A stretch of DNA of 64,000 nucleotides, from contig JACXUV010000006.1 in NCBI GenBank assembly GCA_014763715.1, positions 1-64,000 of the forward strand, written 5' to 3'. This document shows positions 56,547-64,000 of this stretch, piece after piece. This DNA is from Rhodobacterales bacterium (lineage in GTDB: Bacteria > Pseudomonadota > Alphaproteobacteria > Caulobacterales > Hyphomonadaceae). The position numbers and the translations under genes were made by a program. The notes beneath the pieces were generated by a model, which was not told where the DNA came from, did no database searches, and saw nothing but the letters and a program-made list of their open reading frames with translations. Numbering within the stretch: the stretch's first letter is position 1; each line of letters starts with the position of its first letter.

Positions 56547-57341
56547 TTATGCGCCGGCTTCGTCAGCCGTTTCGTCCGCTGCAGCAACATCTGCCTCAGC
56601 CATAGCCGCAACGTCTTCGAGTTCACCCAGGTCCACACCGAAGCCGGCGCTGGACTCGGCGAGGCCATCCAGGATGGCATCGGCGAACAGGTTGCAGTAG
56701 AGCGAGATGGCGCGTGCAGCGTCGTCGTTGCCCGGGAAGCCGTAGTCGGCATCCGCCGGGTCACAGTTCGTATCCAGGACGGCCACAACCGGGATACCCA
56801 GCTTGCGGGCTTCCTGGACAGCGATGGCTTCCTTGTTGGTGTCGATCACGATCATGGCAGACGGCAGGCCGCCCATGTCGGCGATACCACCCAGAGATTT
56901 CTGGAGTTTCTCGCGGCGACGTTCCAGGTCGAGAAGTTCTTTCTTGGTCAGGCCAGCGCCGCCGCCCGTTTCAAACATCGCGTTCAGTTCGCGCAGTTGC
57001 TTGATCGAGTTGGACACGGTGGACCAGTTGGTCAGCGTGCCGCCGAGCCAGCGGTGGTTCATGTAGTACTGGGCGCAGCGCTGTGCAGCCTCAGCAACCG
57101 GATCCTGGGCCTGGCGCTTCGTGCCGACGAACAGAACGCGGCCGCCCTTGGCAACCGTATCGCGCACGAACAGCAGTGCCTGGTGCAGAGCCGGCACGGT
57201 CTTCGAAAGGTCCATGATGTGGATGCCGGAGCGCTCGCCGTAGATGTACGGCTTCATGCGCGGGTTCCAGCGGTGGGTCTGGTGACCGAAGTGAACGCCA
57301 GCTTCGAGCAGCTGACGCATGGTGAAGTCAGGAAGGGCCAT
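56547..57341 (-). CDS. rpsB: 30S ribosomal protein S2
   Basis: A 264-residue S2. Motifs are [57 protein letters not shown] and [26 protein letters not shown]. The C-terminal extension is acidic and alanine-rich, as in many alphaproteobacteria. It is the first gene of rpsB-tsf; an inverted repeat lies in its leader. Confidence 0.98.
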   Translation of the reverse strand: MALPDFTMRQLLEAGVHFGHQTHRWNPRMKPYIYGERSGIHIMDLSKTVPALHQALLFVRDTVAKGGRVLFVGTKRQAQDPVAEAAQRCAQYYMNHRWLGGTLTNWSTVSNSIKQLRELNAMFETGGGAGLTKKELLDLERRREKLQKSLGGIADMGGLPSAMIVIDTNKEAIAVQEARKLGIPVVAVLDTNCDPADADYGFPGNDDAARAISLYCNLFADAILDGLAESSAGFGVDLGELEDVAAMAEADVAAADETADEAGA

Positions 57342-57366
57342 CGATTGTCTCCATCCGGTTGGCCGT

Positions 57367-57417
57367 CACGGGTGGAACTTTGGACCCCAATGGCCCGCGG
57401 CACCGGATGCACCCGTG
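57367..57417 (-). promoter_or_regulatory. Possible leader hairpin upstream of rpsB
   Basis: CACGGGTG at 57367-57374 is complementary to CACCCGTG at 57410-57417, with a 35-nt loop, 26-76 bp upstream of the rpsB ATG. rpsB leaders in other bacteria carry S2 autoregulatory structures. The rest of the 217-bp rpsB-dnaE gap shows nothing else clear. Confidence 0.33.
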
Positions 57418-57558
57418 AACTGGTTTAAGATGAGGCGGGCTTATACAGATATTCCCCTGTCGGGCAAGCGGTCTGAGGCCTGTTTTGGCAGGACTTCAGG
57501 TGACCATTCCATGACTATAGCGGACTATGGCATGACCAGACATGACCTGGCCGGATCA

Positions 57559-60500
57559 TCAGGCGGCCTTCAGGGGCTCCACCCGCTCCACCCCCGGCAC
57601 ATCCTTCAATGCCCGCTGGGCTTTCAGGCTGATCGTGTAGGTCGACGGCAGTTTGAGGATCACCAGCCGCCCATCGTCCAGCGGCACCTCGACCAGGATG
57701 TTGCCGCGCTCGGCATCCGGCAGCTTGGCGAGGTGCTGGACCACGCCGGCGATCTCCCCCGGATTCGCGCCAACGGCGAGTCGCACCTTCAGCGCGCCCA
57801 TGCCCGTGCTGAGGCGAGCCGATTCCAGCGGCAGGACCCGCTCCGCATTGAGGCGGATCTCCTCCCCGTTCCGCTTCACCCCGACCGTCACCGCCACGGC
57901 ATTGCCGACCTGGAGCAGGTCGTAATTCTGGGAGAGGGTCTCCGGGAAGACCATCATCTCCACCTCCCCCGTCGGGTCGGACAGGGTGAGGAAGGCGAAC
58001 TTGCCGCCATTCCGCGCCGGCTTGTCGGAGCGCAGGCGCACGATACCGATCATTTCGAGAGGTTTCCCGTCCGCCGCGCGCTCCTCGATCTCCATGGCGA
58101 GCGTCACACGCTCCCGGTCGAGGCCGGTGAGGACATCATCCAGCGGGTGGCCTGAGAAGTAGAAACCGATGGAGCGGAACTCCTCGTCCAGTTTCTGCTG
58201 GCCATTCCAGGCCTTCACGACCGGCATCGCAGGGCGCAGCGCGGGTTCGGCATCGCCAAACAGGCCGCCCTGCCCGCCCATCCGGTCTTCCGCCGCGCTC
58301 GCCGCCATCTGCGCCAGCATCGGCGCCCCGGCCAGCACCCGCGCCCGGTTCTTGTCGAAACAGTCGAACGCCCCGGCCTTGGCGAGGGATTCGAACGCCT
58401 TCTTGTTCACATGCTTCGGGTCGACCCGTTCGGCGAAATCGTAGATGTCCTTGAAAGGGCCGTCCTGTTCTCGGATCGCCACGACGTGCTTCATGGCTTC
58501 GAGGCCGACGCCCTTCAGGGCGCCCAGCGCGTAAACAATCGAGCCATCGCGCACATCGAAATCAGCCGTCGAGCTGTTCACATCCGGCGGAATGACCGGG
58601 ATCTTCAGCCGCTTGGCTTCCTGGAAGAAGGCGGCCAGCTTGTCGGTGTTACCAAGATCGAGGCTCATCGAAGCGGCCAGGAACTCCACCGTGAAGTGAC
58701 GCTTCAGATAGCCGGTATGGTAGCCGATCAGCGCATAGGCCGCCGCGTGAGACTTGTTGAAGCCGTAGCCCGCGAACTTCTCCATCGTGTCGAAGATTTC
58801 GTTGGCGAGCGGGGCTTCCATGCCCTTGTTCTTTGCCGCACCTTCGACGAAGCGCTGGCGCTGGGCGATCATCTCTTCCAGCTTCTTTTTACCCATGGCG
58901 CGGCGCAACAGGTCAGCATCGCCGAGCGAGTAGCCGGCGATTTCCTGCGCCATCCGCATCACCTGCTCCTGATAGACCGGCACGCCATAGGTGGCTTCCA
59001 GAACAGGCTTCAGGTCAGGGTGAGCGTACTGGACGCTCTCGGGATTTTCCTTGCCCTCGATATAGACAGGGATGTTCTCCATCGGGCCTGGACGATAGAG
59101 CGAGATGATGGCGATCACGTCTTCCAGACTGTGCGGGCGCACCTTCTTCAGCGTGTCGCGCATGCCCGCGCCTTCCAGCTGGAAGACGCCCAGCGTGTCA
59201 CCGCCGCCCATCATGTCGTACGTAGCCTGATCATCCAGGCTTTGCCATTCGGGGCCGACATCCTTGCCGTCACGGCGGATGAACTTCAAGGCGCGGTCAA
59301 TCACCGTCAGGGTCTTCAGGCCGAGGAAGTCGAACTTCACAAGGCCTGCCTGCTCGGCATATTTCATATTGAACTGGGTTGCCGGAAGGTCCGCACGCGG
59401 ATCGTTATATAGCGGAACCAGTTCCACCAGCGGGCGGTCGCCAATCACGACACCGGCGGCGTGCGTCCCGGCGTTCCGGTATTTGCCTTCCAGCTTCAGC
59501 GCGATCTTGAGGAGTTCGCCGACGCGTTCGTCCGCGTCCATCTCCTCATAGAATTTCGGTTCGTCGTCGATCGCTTCCTGAAGCTTGGGCGGGTTGGCCG
59601 GGTTGAACGGGATCAGCTTCGCCAGACGGTCCACCTGGCCGTAAGGCATCTGCATCACCCGGCCGACATCGCGCACCACAGCCTTCGCCTGCAGCGTACC
59701 GAAAGTGATGATCATGGCCACAGAGTCCGCACCATACTTGTCGCGGACATAGCGGATCACTTCGCCCCGCCGTTCCTGACAGAAGTCGACGTCGAAGTCT
59801 GGCATGGAAACACGTTCGGGGTTCAGGAAGCGTTCGAACAGAAGATCGAAGCGTAGCGGATCAAGGTCCGTGATCAGCAGGACCCACGCCACGAGCGAAC
59901 CGGCACCAGACCCCCGGCCCGGCCCCACCGGAATGCCGTGTTCCTTGGCCCATTTGATAAAGTCCGAAACGATCAGGAAGTAACCGGGGAACCCCATGCG
60001 CTCGATGATGCCGAGCTCATAATCCAGACGCTCGAAATATGTTTCCCGGTCGGCATAGAGCTTGTCGGCCTGCCCCAGGCGGATTTCGAGCCCTTCCACG
60101 GCCTGCTTGCGAAGCTCTTCCGCCTCGGAGCGGCCTTCATTGGAGAAGTTCGGCAGGATCGGCTTGTGCGTCTCGGCCTTCACCGAGCAGCGGCGCGCAA
60201 TCTCCACCGTGTTCTCGATGGCTTCCGGCAGGTCCGCAAACAGCAGCCGCATCTCCGAAGGCGTTTTCAGGTATTGCTGCGGGCTGACCTGCTTGCGATC
60301 CGGCTGGCCAAGATATTCGCCATTGGAGATACACATCATGGCGTCATGCGCCTGTGCGTCTTCCGGCTTCATGAAGCGCGCATCATGCGTGGCGACAAGC
60401 GGCAGCTCCAGCTCATAGGCAAGCTCGATCAGGCCTTCCTCGACCGCCCGTTCCTCCGGCGTGCCATGGCGCGTGATCTCGACATAGCAACGGCCCGGAT

Positions 60501-60981
60501 AGGCACTCGCCAGCGTGGACAGTTCCGTCCGCGCATCCGCCATGCGGCCCTTCAGGAGGTGTTTGGCAACTTCCCCTTCCGCCCCGCCTGTCAGCACGAT
60601 CAGGCCGTCGGTCTTCTCCATCACCAGGGAGCGCGACAGCTTCGGCACGCCATCGGCCGCGTCCAGATAGGCGCGCGAGGACAGGAACATGAGGCGGCGA
60701 TAGCCGGTCTCGTTCTGGGCATAGAGTGTCAGGCGCGACGGCTCTGCCCGCGGAACATCCTCCACGACATCGAAACAGCAGGCCATGATCGGCTGGATGC
60801 CCGCGCCCGACATGGTCTGCGAGATTTCCAGCGCGCCGAACAGATTGTTCCGGTCGGTAATCGCCACGGCCGGCACCAGATGCTCCAGGCACCAGGCCTT
60901 CACATCCTTGGGCGAAATCATGCTTTCCAGCAGCGAATAGCTGGACCGGACGGCAAGATGGATGAAGGGCGACTCGGACAA
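57559..60981 (-). CDS. dnaE: DNA polymerase III subunit alpha
   Basis: The 1140-residue replicative polymerase. The N-terminal PHP domain begins [20 protein letters not shown]; the polymerase active site has [26 protein letters not shown], and the catalytic aspartates are in [15 protein letters not shown]. It continues through [12 protein letters not shown] and the fingers, a helix-hairpin-helix/beta-clamp region, and an OB-fold at about 1000-1080 ([23 protein letters not shown]). The start codon is TTG with GAGGAGAGA upstream. DnaE1 rather than the error-prone DnaE2 is indicated by length and context with lolCD-proS. Confidence 0.97.
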   Translation of the reverse strand: MSESPFIHLAVRSSYSLLESMISPKDVKAWCLEHLVPAVAITDRNNLFGALEISQTMSGAGIQPIMACCFDVVEDVPRAEPSRLTLYAQNETGYRRLMFLSSRAYLDAADGVPKLSRSLVMEKTDGLIVLTGGAEGEVAKHLLKGRMADARTELSTLASAYPGRCYVEITRHGTPEERAVEEGLIELAYELELPLVATHDARFMKPEDAQAHDAMMCISNGEYLGQPDRKQVSPQQYLKTPSEMRLLFADLPEAIENTVEIARRCSVKAETHKPILPNFSNEGRSEAEELRKQAVEGLEIRLGQADKLYADRETYFERLDYELGIIERMGFPGYFLIVSDFIKWAKEHGIPVGPGRGSGAGSLVAWVLLITDLDPLRFDLLFERFLNPERVSMPDFDVDFCQERRGEVIRYVRDKYGADSVAMIITFGTLQAKAVVRDVGRVMQMPYGQVDRLAKLIPFNPANPPKLQEAIDDEPKFYEEMDADERVGELLKIALKLEGKYRNAGTHAAGVVIGDRPLVELVPLYNDPRADLPATQFNMKYAEQAGLVKFDFLGLKTLTVIDRALKFIRRDGKDVGPEWQSLDDQATYDMMGGGDTLGVFQLEGAGMRDTLKKVRPHSLEDVIAIISLYRPGPMENIPVYIEGKENPESVQYAHPDLKPVLEATYGVPVYQEQVMRMAQEIAGYSLGDADLLRRAMGKKKLEEMIAQRQRFVEGAAKNKGMEAPLANEIFDTMEKFAGYGFNKSHAAAYALIGYHTGYLKRHFTVEFLAASMSLDLGNTDKLAAFFQEAKRLKIPVIPPDVNSSTADFDVRDGSIVYALGALKGVGLEAMKHVVAIREQDGPFKDIYDFAERVDPKHVNKKAFESLAKAGAFDCFDKNRARVLAGAPMLAQMAASAAEDRMGGQGGLFGDAEPALRPAMPVVKAWNGQQKLDEEFRSIGFYFSGHPLDDVLTGLDRERVTLAMEIEERAADGKPLEMIGIVRLRSDKPARNGGKFAFLTLSDPTGEVEMMVFPETLSQNYDLLQVGNAVAVTVGVKRNGEEIRLNAERVLPLESARLSTGMGALKVRLAVGANPGEIAGVVQHLAKLPDAERGNILVEVPLDDGRLVILKLPSTYTISLKAQRALKDVPGVERVEPLKAA

Positions 60982-61059
60982 GGCGATCTCTCCTCAGAGC
61001 AGGATAAACTGCCCGGCCCGGCCCCGCCAGACCAGACCGCAATGCCCGGTTTTCACAGC

Positions 61060-61749
61060 TTATTCCGGTTCGTAAGGAACCAGCTTTCCGGCTTCCAGCG
61101 TCAGGACGCGGTCCATATGGGCCGTCAGCGCGTGATTGTGGGTGGCCACCAGAACGGCGGCGCCCTCTTCACGGGCCATCTTGATGAAGGTGGCAAAGAC
61201 ACGTTCCGTCGTGGCCGGGTCGAGGTTGCCGGTCGGCTCGTCGGCGATGACGAGGCGCGGATTGTTGGCCAGCGCGCGGGCGATGGCGACACGCTGCTGC
61301 TCGCCGCCGGACATCTGACCCGGCTGGTGGTCCGCCCGGTGGTCGAGCCCCATCTCGGCCAGAAGCTCGGCGGCCTTGGCACGGGCCTCCTTGCGGCTGA
61401 CCCCGGCGATCATCAGCGGCATGGCCACATTGTCCGCCGCGTTGAACTCCGGCAGCAGGTGGTGGAACTGGTAGACGAAACCGATTTTGGCGCGGCGGAG
61501 CGCGGTGCGCCCCTTGTCATCCAGCTTCAGGCACTCGACACCATCGAGGCGGACACTGCCCGCTTCCGGCTTTTCGAGGAGGCCAGCCGTATGCAGCAGG
61601 GTCGACTTGCCGGAACCGGACGGGCCAACCAGGCCGACCAGTTCGCCGGCTTGCAGCGCCAGGTTGGCATCCGACAGCACGTTCAGCTCGCCCGCCGCGG
61701 TGCGGTAGACGCGCTGGATACCGGTCAGTTCGAGCACAGGGGCCGCCAT
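61060..61749 (-). CDS. lolD: Lipoprotein-releasing system ATP-binding protein LolD
   Basis: A 229-residue ABC ATPase energising extraction of outer-membrane lipoproteins to LolA. Walker A is GLVGPSGSGKSTLLHTAGLL, the LolD-specific IGFVYQFHHLLPEFNAADNV follows the Q-loop, the ABC signature is QMSGGEQQRVAIARALANN, and Walker B is LVIADEPTGNLDPATT. ATG 61749 shares a base with the permease stop (TGATG); the track adds 15 codons. Confidence 0.95.
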   Translation of the reverse strand: MAAPVLELTGIQRVYRTAAGELNVLSDANLALQAGELVGLVGPSGSGKSTLLHTAGLLEKPEAGSVRLDGVECLKLDDKGRTALRRAKIGFVYQFHHLLPEFNAADNVAMPLMIAGVSRKEARAKAAELLAEMGLDHRADHQPGQMSGGEQQRVAIARALANNPRLVIADEPTGNLDPATTERVFATFIKMAREEGAAVLVATHNHALTAHMDRVLTLEAGKLVPYEPE

Positions 61750-63035
61750 CACTCGAACCTCAGCGCGCTGACCGGATCCTGGCGGGAAGCCCACCAGGCC
61801 GGAATGAGGGAGACACCCGCCGACATGGCGAGCGCGTAGAGGCCCGTGCTGAACACGTCACCCCAATCGAGGATCGCCGGCAGGTGGGCAAGACCGTAGG
61901 TCTCCGCGTCAAACACCTTTCCGCCATCCATGAACAGGTTGATGAAGGCCTCGATGGCGCCGATGTTCAGGATGAACAGGACACCGACCGTCATGCCGAG
62001 CGCCGCGCCCAGCGTGCCGAGCACGGTGCCGACCATCAGGAACACGCGCAGCACGCCGCCCCGGCCGAGACCGATCGTGCGCAGGATCGCGATATCGCGG
62101 GTCTTGTTCTTCACCAGCATCACGACCCCAACGATGATGTTCAGCGTGGCGATGCCCATGATCACCATGACCAGCAGGCGCACCATGGTCCGCTCAACCT
62201 TGAGCGCATTCAGATAGGCCGCGCGCTGGCTCTTCCAGTCATACATGTAGACGGCATTGCCTGTGGCTTCGGCGATGGCCCGCATGGCTTCCTGCGTCTT
62301 GTCCGGGTCCTTCAGCCGGATGTCCAGCATCTGGTAGTGATCCTTGGACTGGAACAGGATCTGCGCCTGGTCCATCGGCATGAAGATATAGGCCATGTCG
62401 AGTTCGACGCTGCCCGTGGAGAAGATCTCGCCCACAGTGTAGGCCTTGGAGCGCGGCGTTGCGCCCATGACGCTGGCATTGGTGCCGGTGGTGATGATCT
62501 CCACCTTGTCGCCCGGAATGACGCCCAGCCCTTCCCGGCCCGCCGCCAGGAAAGAGCCCATCATGATCGTGTTGCCGCCATTCTTGCCAACGCCGAAACC
62601 GGCATCGATCGCGGCCTGGCCATGGTCCTTCAGGAAGGGCAGCGTTGACAGGTCTTCGTTCCGTAGAGCACGCACGACGGCGCCCGTCTTGCGGCCATTG
62701 GCCGTGACGAGGACATATTCCTCGATATAGGGCGAGGCACTCGTGATGCCGGGGATGTCGCGGATCGTGTCGGCCAGCGCCTCGGCCTCGGCCTCTGTGT
62801 ACTGATTGACCACGGCATAGACGTGCGGCTGGCCACCCAGCAGCGCGTCCAGCAGCGTCGCGCGGAAGCCGCTCATGATCGACATGGTGATGATCAGCGC
62901 CGCCACGGCAAAGAAGATGCCGACGAAGGAGATGATCGAGATCAGGCTTGCGCCACCATGCTCGCGCTTGGCGCGCAGATACCGCCAGGCCAGTGTTCGT
63001 TCGAGACGTCCGAATGGCGCAGCGGCCTGACTCAT
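61749..63035 (-). CDS. lolC: Lipoprotein-releasing system permease LolC/LolE
   Basis: A 428-residue inner-membrane permease with four helices: one near the N-terminus ([22 protein letters not shown]), a large periplasmic domain at about 60-280, and three near the C-terminus. Family motifs are [21 protein letters not shown] and [25 protein letters not shown] single permease gene adjacent to lolD suggests a LolF-like homodimer rather than separate LolC and LolE (inference). ATGA overlap with proS upstream. Confidence 0.92.
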   Translation of the reverse strand: MSQAAAPFGRLERTLAWRYLRAKREHGGASLISIISFVGIFFAVAALIITMSIMSGFRATLLDALLGGQPHVYAVVNQYTEAEAEALADTIRDIPGITSASPYIEEYVLVTANGRKTGAVVRALRNEDLSTLPFLKDHGQAAIDAGFGVGKNGGNTIMMGSFLAAGREGLGVIPGDKVEIITTGTNASVMGATPRSKAYTVGEIFSTGSVELDMAYIFMPMDQAQILFQSKDHYQMLDIRLKDPDKTQEAMRAIAEATGNAVYMYDWKSQRAAYLNALKVERTMVRLLVMVIMGIATLNIIVGVVMLVKNKTRDIAILRTIGLGRGGVLRVFLMVGTVLGTLGAALGMTVGVLFILNIGAIEAFINLFMDGGKVFDAETYGLAHLPAILDWGDVFSTGLYALAMSAGVSLIPAWWASRQDPVSALRFE

Positions 63036-64000
63036 GCGGGCGTAACCTTTGCAACAACCTCAGCGAAGGGCAGCTCGACCTTTTCGCCCGTCTTGCGGTT
63101 CTTGACTTCAACTACGCCCTTTTCAAGGCCTTTCGGGCCGATCACCAGCTGCCACGGCAGGCCGATCAGGTCCATCCGGGCAAACTTCGCGCCGGCGCGG
63201 TCGTCGGTGTCGTCATACAGCGTATCAATGCCGGCCGCTTCAAGCTGGGCATAGAGATCGTCGCAAGCCTTGTCGCATGCCTCATCGCCGACGCGCATAT
63301 TGATCAGGCCGACATGGAACGGTGCCACCGATTCCGGCCATACGATGCCATTCTCGTCGTGGCAGGCCTCGATGATGCCACCGACCAGACGCGAGACGCC
63401 GATGCCGTAGCTGCCCATCTGGACCGGCACCATCTGCCCATCCGGTCCCTGCACCACAGCGTTCATCGGCTTCGAATACTTGGTGCCGAAATTGAAGATG
63501 TGGCCGACTTCGATGCCCCGCGCAGAAACACGGCGGTCTTCCGGCACCTCGTTGAAGGCGGCCTCGTCATGCATTTCCTCGGTCGCCGCATAGTATTGCG
63601 TACGCTTTTCGACTTCGGCGGTGAGGTCCGCATCGAAATCGAGGTCCAGCCCCGGCGCCGGCATGTCCAGCAGCGCCTTGTCGCAGAAGACGGCGCTTTC
63701 GCCCGTATCGGCGAGGATGATGAATTCGTGGCTGAGATCGCCGCCGATCGGTCCGGTATCCGCACGCATCGGTACAGCAGTCAGGCCGAGCCGGTCGAAC
63801 GTGTTCAGATAGGCGCAGAACATCTTGCGATAGGCGATCCGCGCGCCCTCTTCCGTCAAGTCGAAGGAATAGGCGTCCTTCATGAGGAACTCACGGCCGC
63901 GCATCACGCCGAACCGCGGGCGGATCTCGTCACGGAACTTCCACTGCTGGTGATACAGGTTCAGCGGAAGCTGCTTGTAGCTTTTCACATAGGTGCGGAA
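63032..64000 (-). CDS. proS: Prolyl-tRNA synthetase, short form, 5' end outside window
   Basis: The last 322 codons of a class II prolyl-tRNA synthetase. Motif 2 is [46 protein letters not shown] is the proline-site region, and motif 3 is [17 protein letters not shown]. The C-terminal anticodon-binding domain begins near [11 protein letters not shown]. Only about 65 residues separate SHEF from the [10 protein letters not shown] segment, so the large YbaK-type editing insertion of the E. coli enzyme is absent. This is the compact type common in alphaproteobacteria. It is the first gene of proS-lolC-lolD, possibly including dnaE. Confidence 0.95.
   Translation of the reverse strand, partial: FRTYVKSYKQLPLNLYHQQWKFRDEIRPRFGVMRGREFLMKDAYSFDLTEEGARIAYRKMFCAYLNTFDRLGLTAVPMRADTGPIGGDLSHEFIILADTGESAVFCDKALLDMPAPGLDLDFDADLTAEVEKRTQYYAATEEMHDEAAFNEVPEDRRVSARGIEVGHIFNFGTKYSKPMNAVVQGPDGQMVPVQMGSYGIGVSRLVGGIIEACHDENGIVWPESVAPFHVGLINMRVGDEACDKACDDLYAQLEAAGIDTLYDDTDDRAGAKFARMDLIGLPWQLVIGPKGLEKGVVEVKNRKTGEKVELPFAEVVAKVTPA

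Noticed and set aside
59938-61839. 633-residue plus-strand ORF
   Set aside because: It is a shadow of dnaE and lolD spanning their junction, and is arginine- and histidine-rich like other shadows.

Overview
The window is a dense stretch of core chromosome, about 60% G+C by eye, from an alphaproteobacterium. It is most likely a Hyphomonadaceae/Caulobacterales-type organism (inference, no database search). Evidence includes a Shemin-pathway 5-aminolevulinate synthase, a MucR/Ros regulator, a compact ProS without the editing insert, LpxI in the lipid A operon, a DUF2336 protein, and the gene order rpsB-tsf-pyrH-frr-uppS-cdsA-dxr-rseP-bamA-ompH-lpxD-lpxA-lpxI-lpxB. No insertion sequence, prophage, CRISPR array or other obvious foreign DNA was seen. 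About 60 protein genes and one tRNA are called. Most ORF-track lines are antisense shadows.

Layout. 1-7.0 kb: a partial dgt diverges from erpA, followed by an epoxide hydrolase and the minus-strand operon glyA-nrdR-ribD(reductase only)-ribE-ribBX-ribH-nusB. 7.2-11.3 kb: mucR-like gene, hemA, a class II aldolase, nadK and an orphan Hpt protein. 11.3-15.6 kb: a polyhydroxyalkanoate locus with phaC and phaZ of the Pseudomonas medium-chain (class II) kind, a PhaD-like TetR regulator and a large phasin with a helix-hairpin-helix tail. 15.7-21.7 kb: a dienelactone-hydrolase-family gene and the phosphate operon pstC-pstA-pstB-phoU-phoB, with a Pho-box-like direct repeat in front. 21.7-28.9 kb: hslVU, a Nudix hydrolase, a degenerate EAL protein, a DUF2336 protein, trigger factor and an exported DJ-1/PfpI protein. 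28.9-32.7 kb: an M14-type peptidase, tRNA-Leu(UAG), fused nnrE-nnrD, a histidine phosphatase and the only long gene-poor gap. 32.7-36.7 kb: glnB-glnA, clpX, clpP. 36.8-43.2 kb: a lipoprotein hydrolase, a UDG-family protein, pirin, an M28 lipoprotein peptidase, rlmJ and a flavoprotein. 43.1-57.3 kb: the envelope/lipid A/translation superoperon. 57.6-64 kb: dnaE, lolD, lolC/E and proS (partial).

Functional points. The riboflavin operon lacks both a RibD deaminase domain and a catalytically plausible GTP cyclohydrolase II, so the first two committed steps must be encoded elsewhere. The PHA locus is the most distinctive accessory module. I did not find a convincing, wholly undescribed multigene system. 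The best leads are the reduced riboflavin operon, the class II PHA cluster with its divergent inverted repeat and unusual phasin, a CtrA-like TTAA-N7-TTAA site in front of clpX, and the missing fabZ in the lpx operon.
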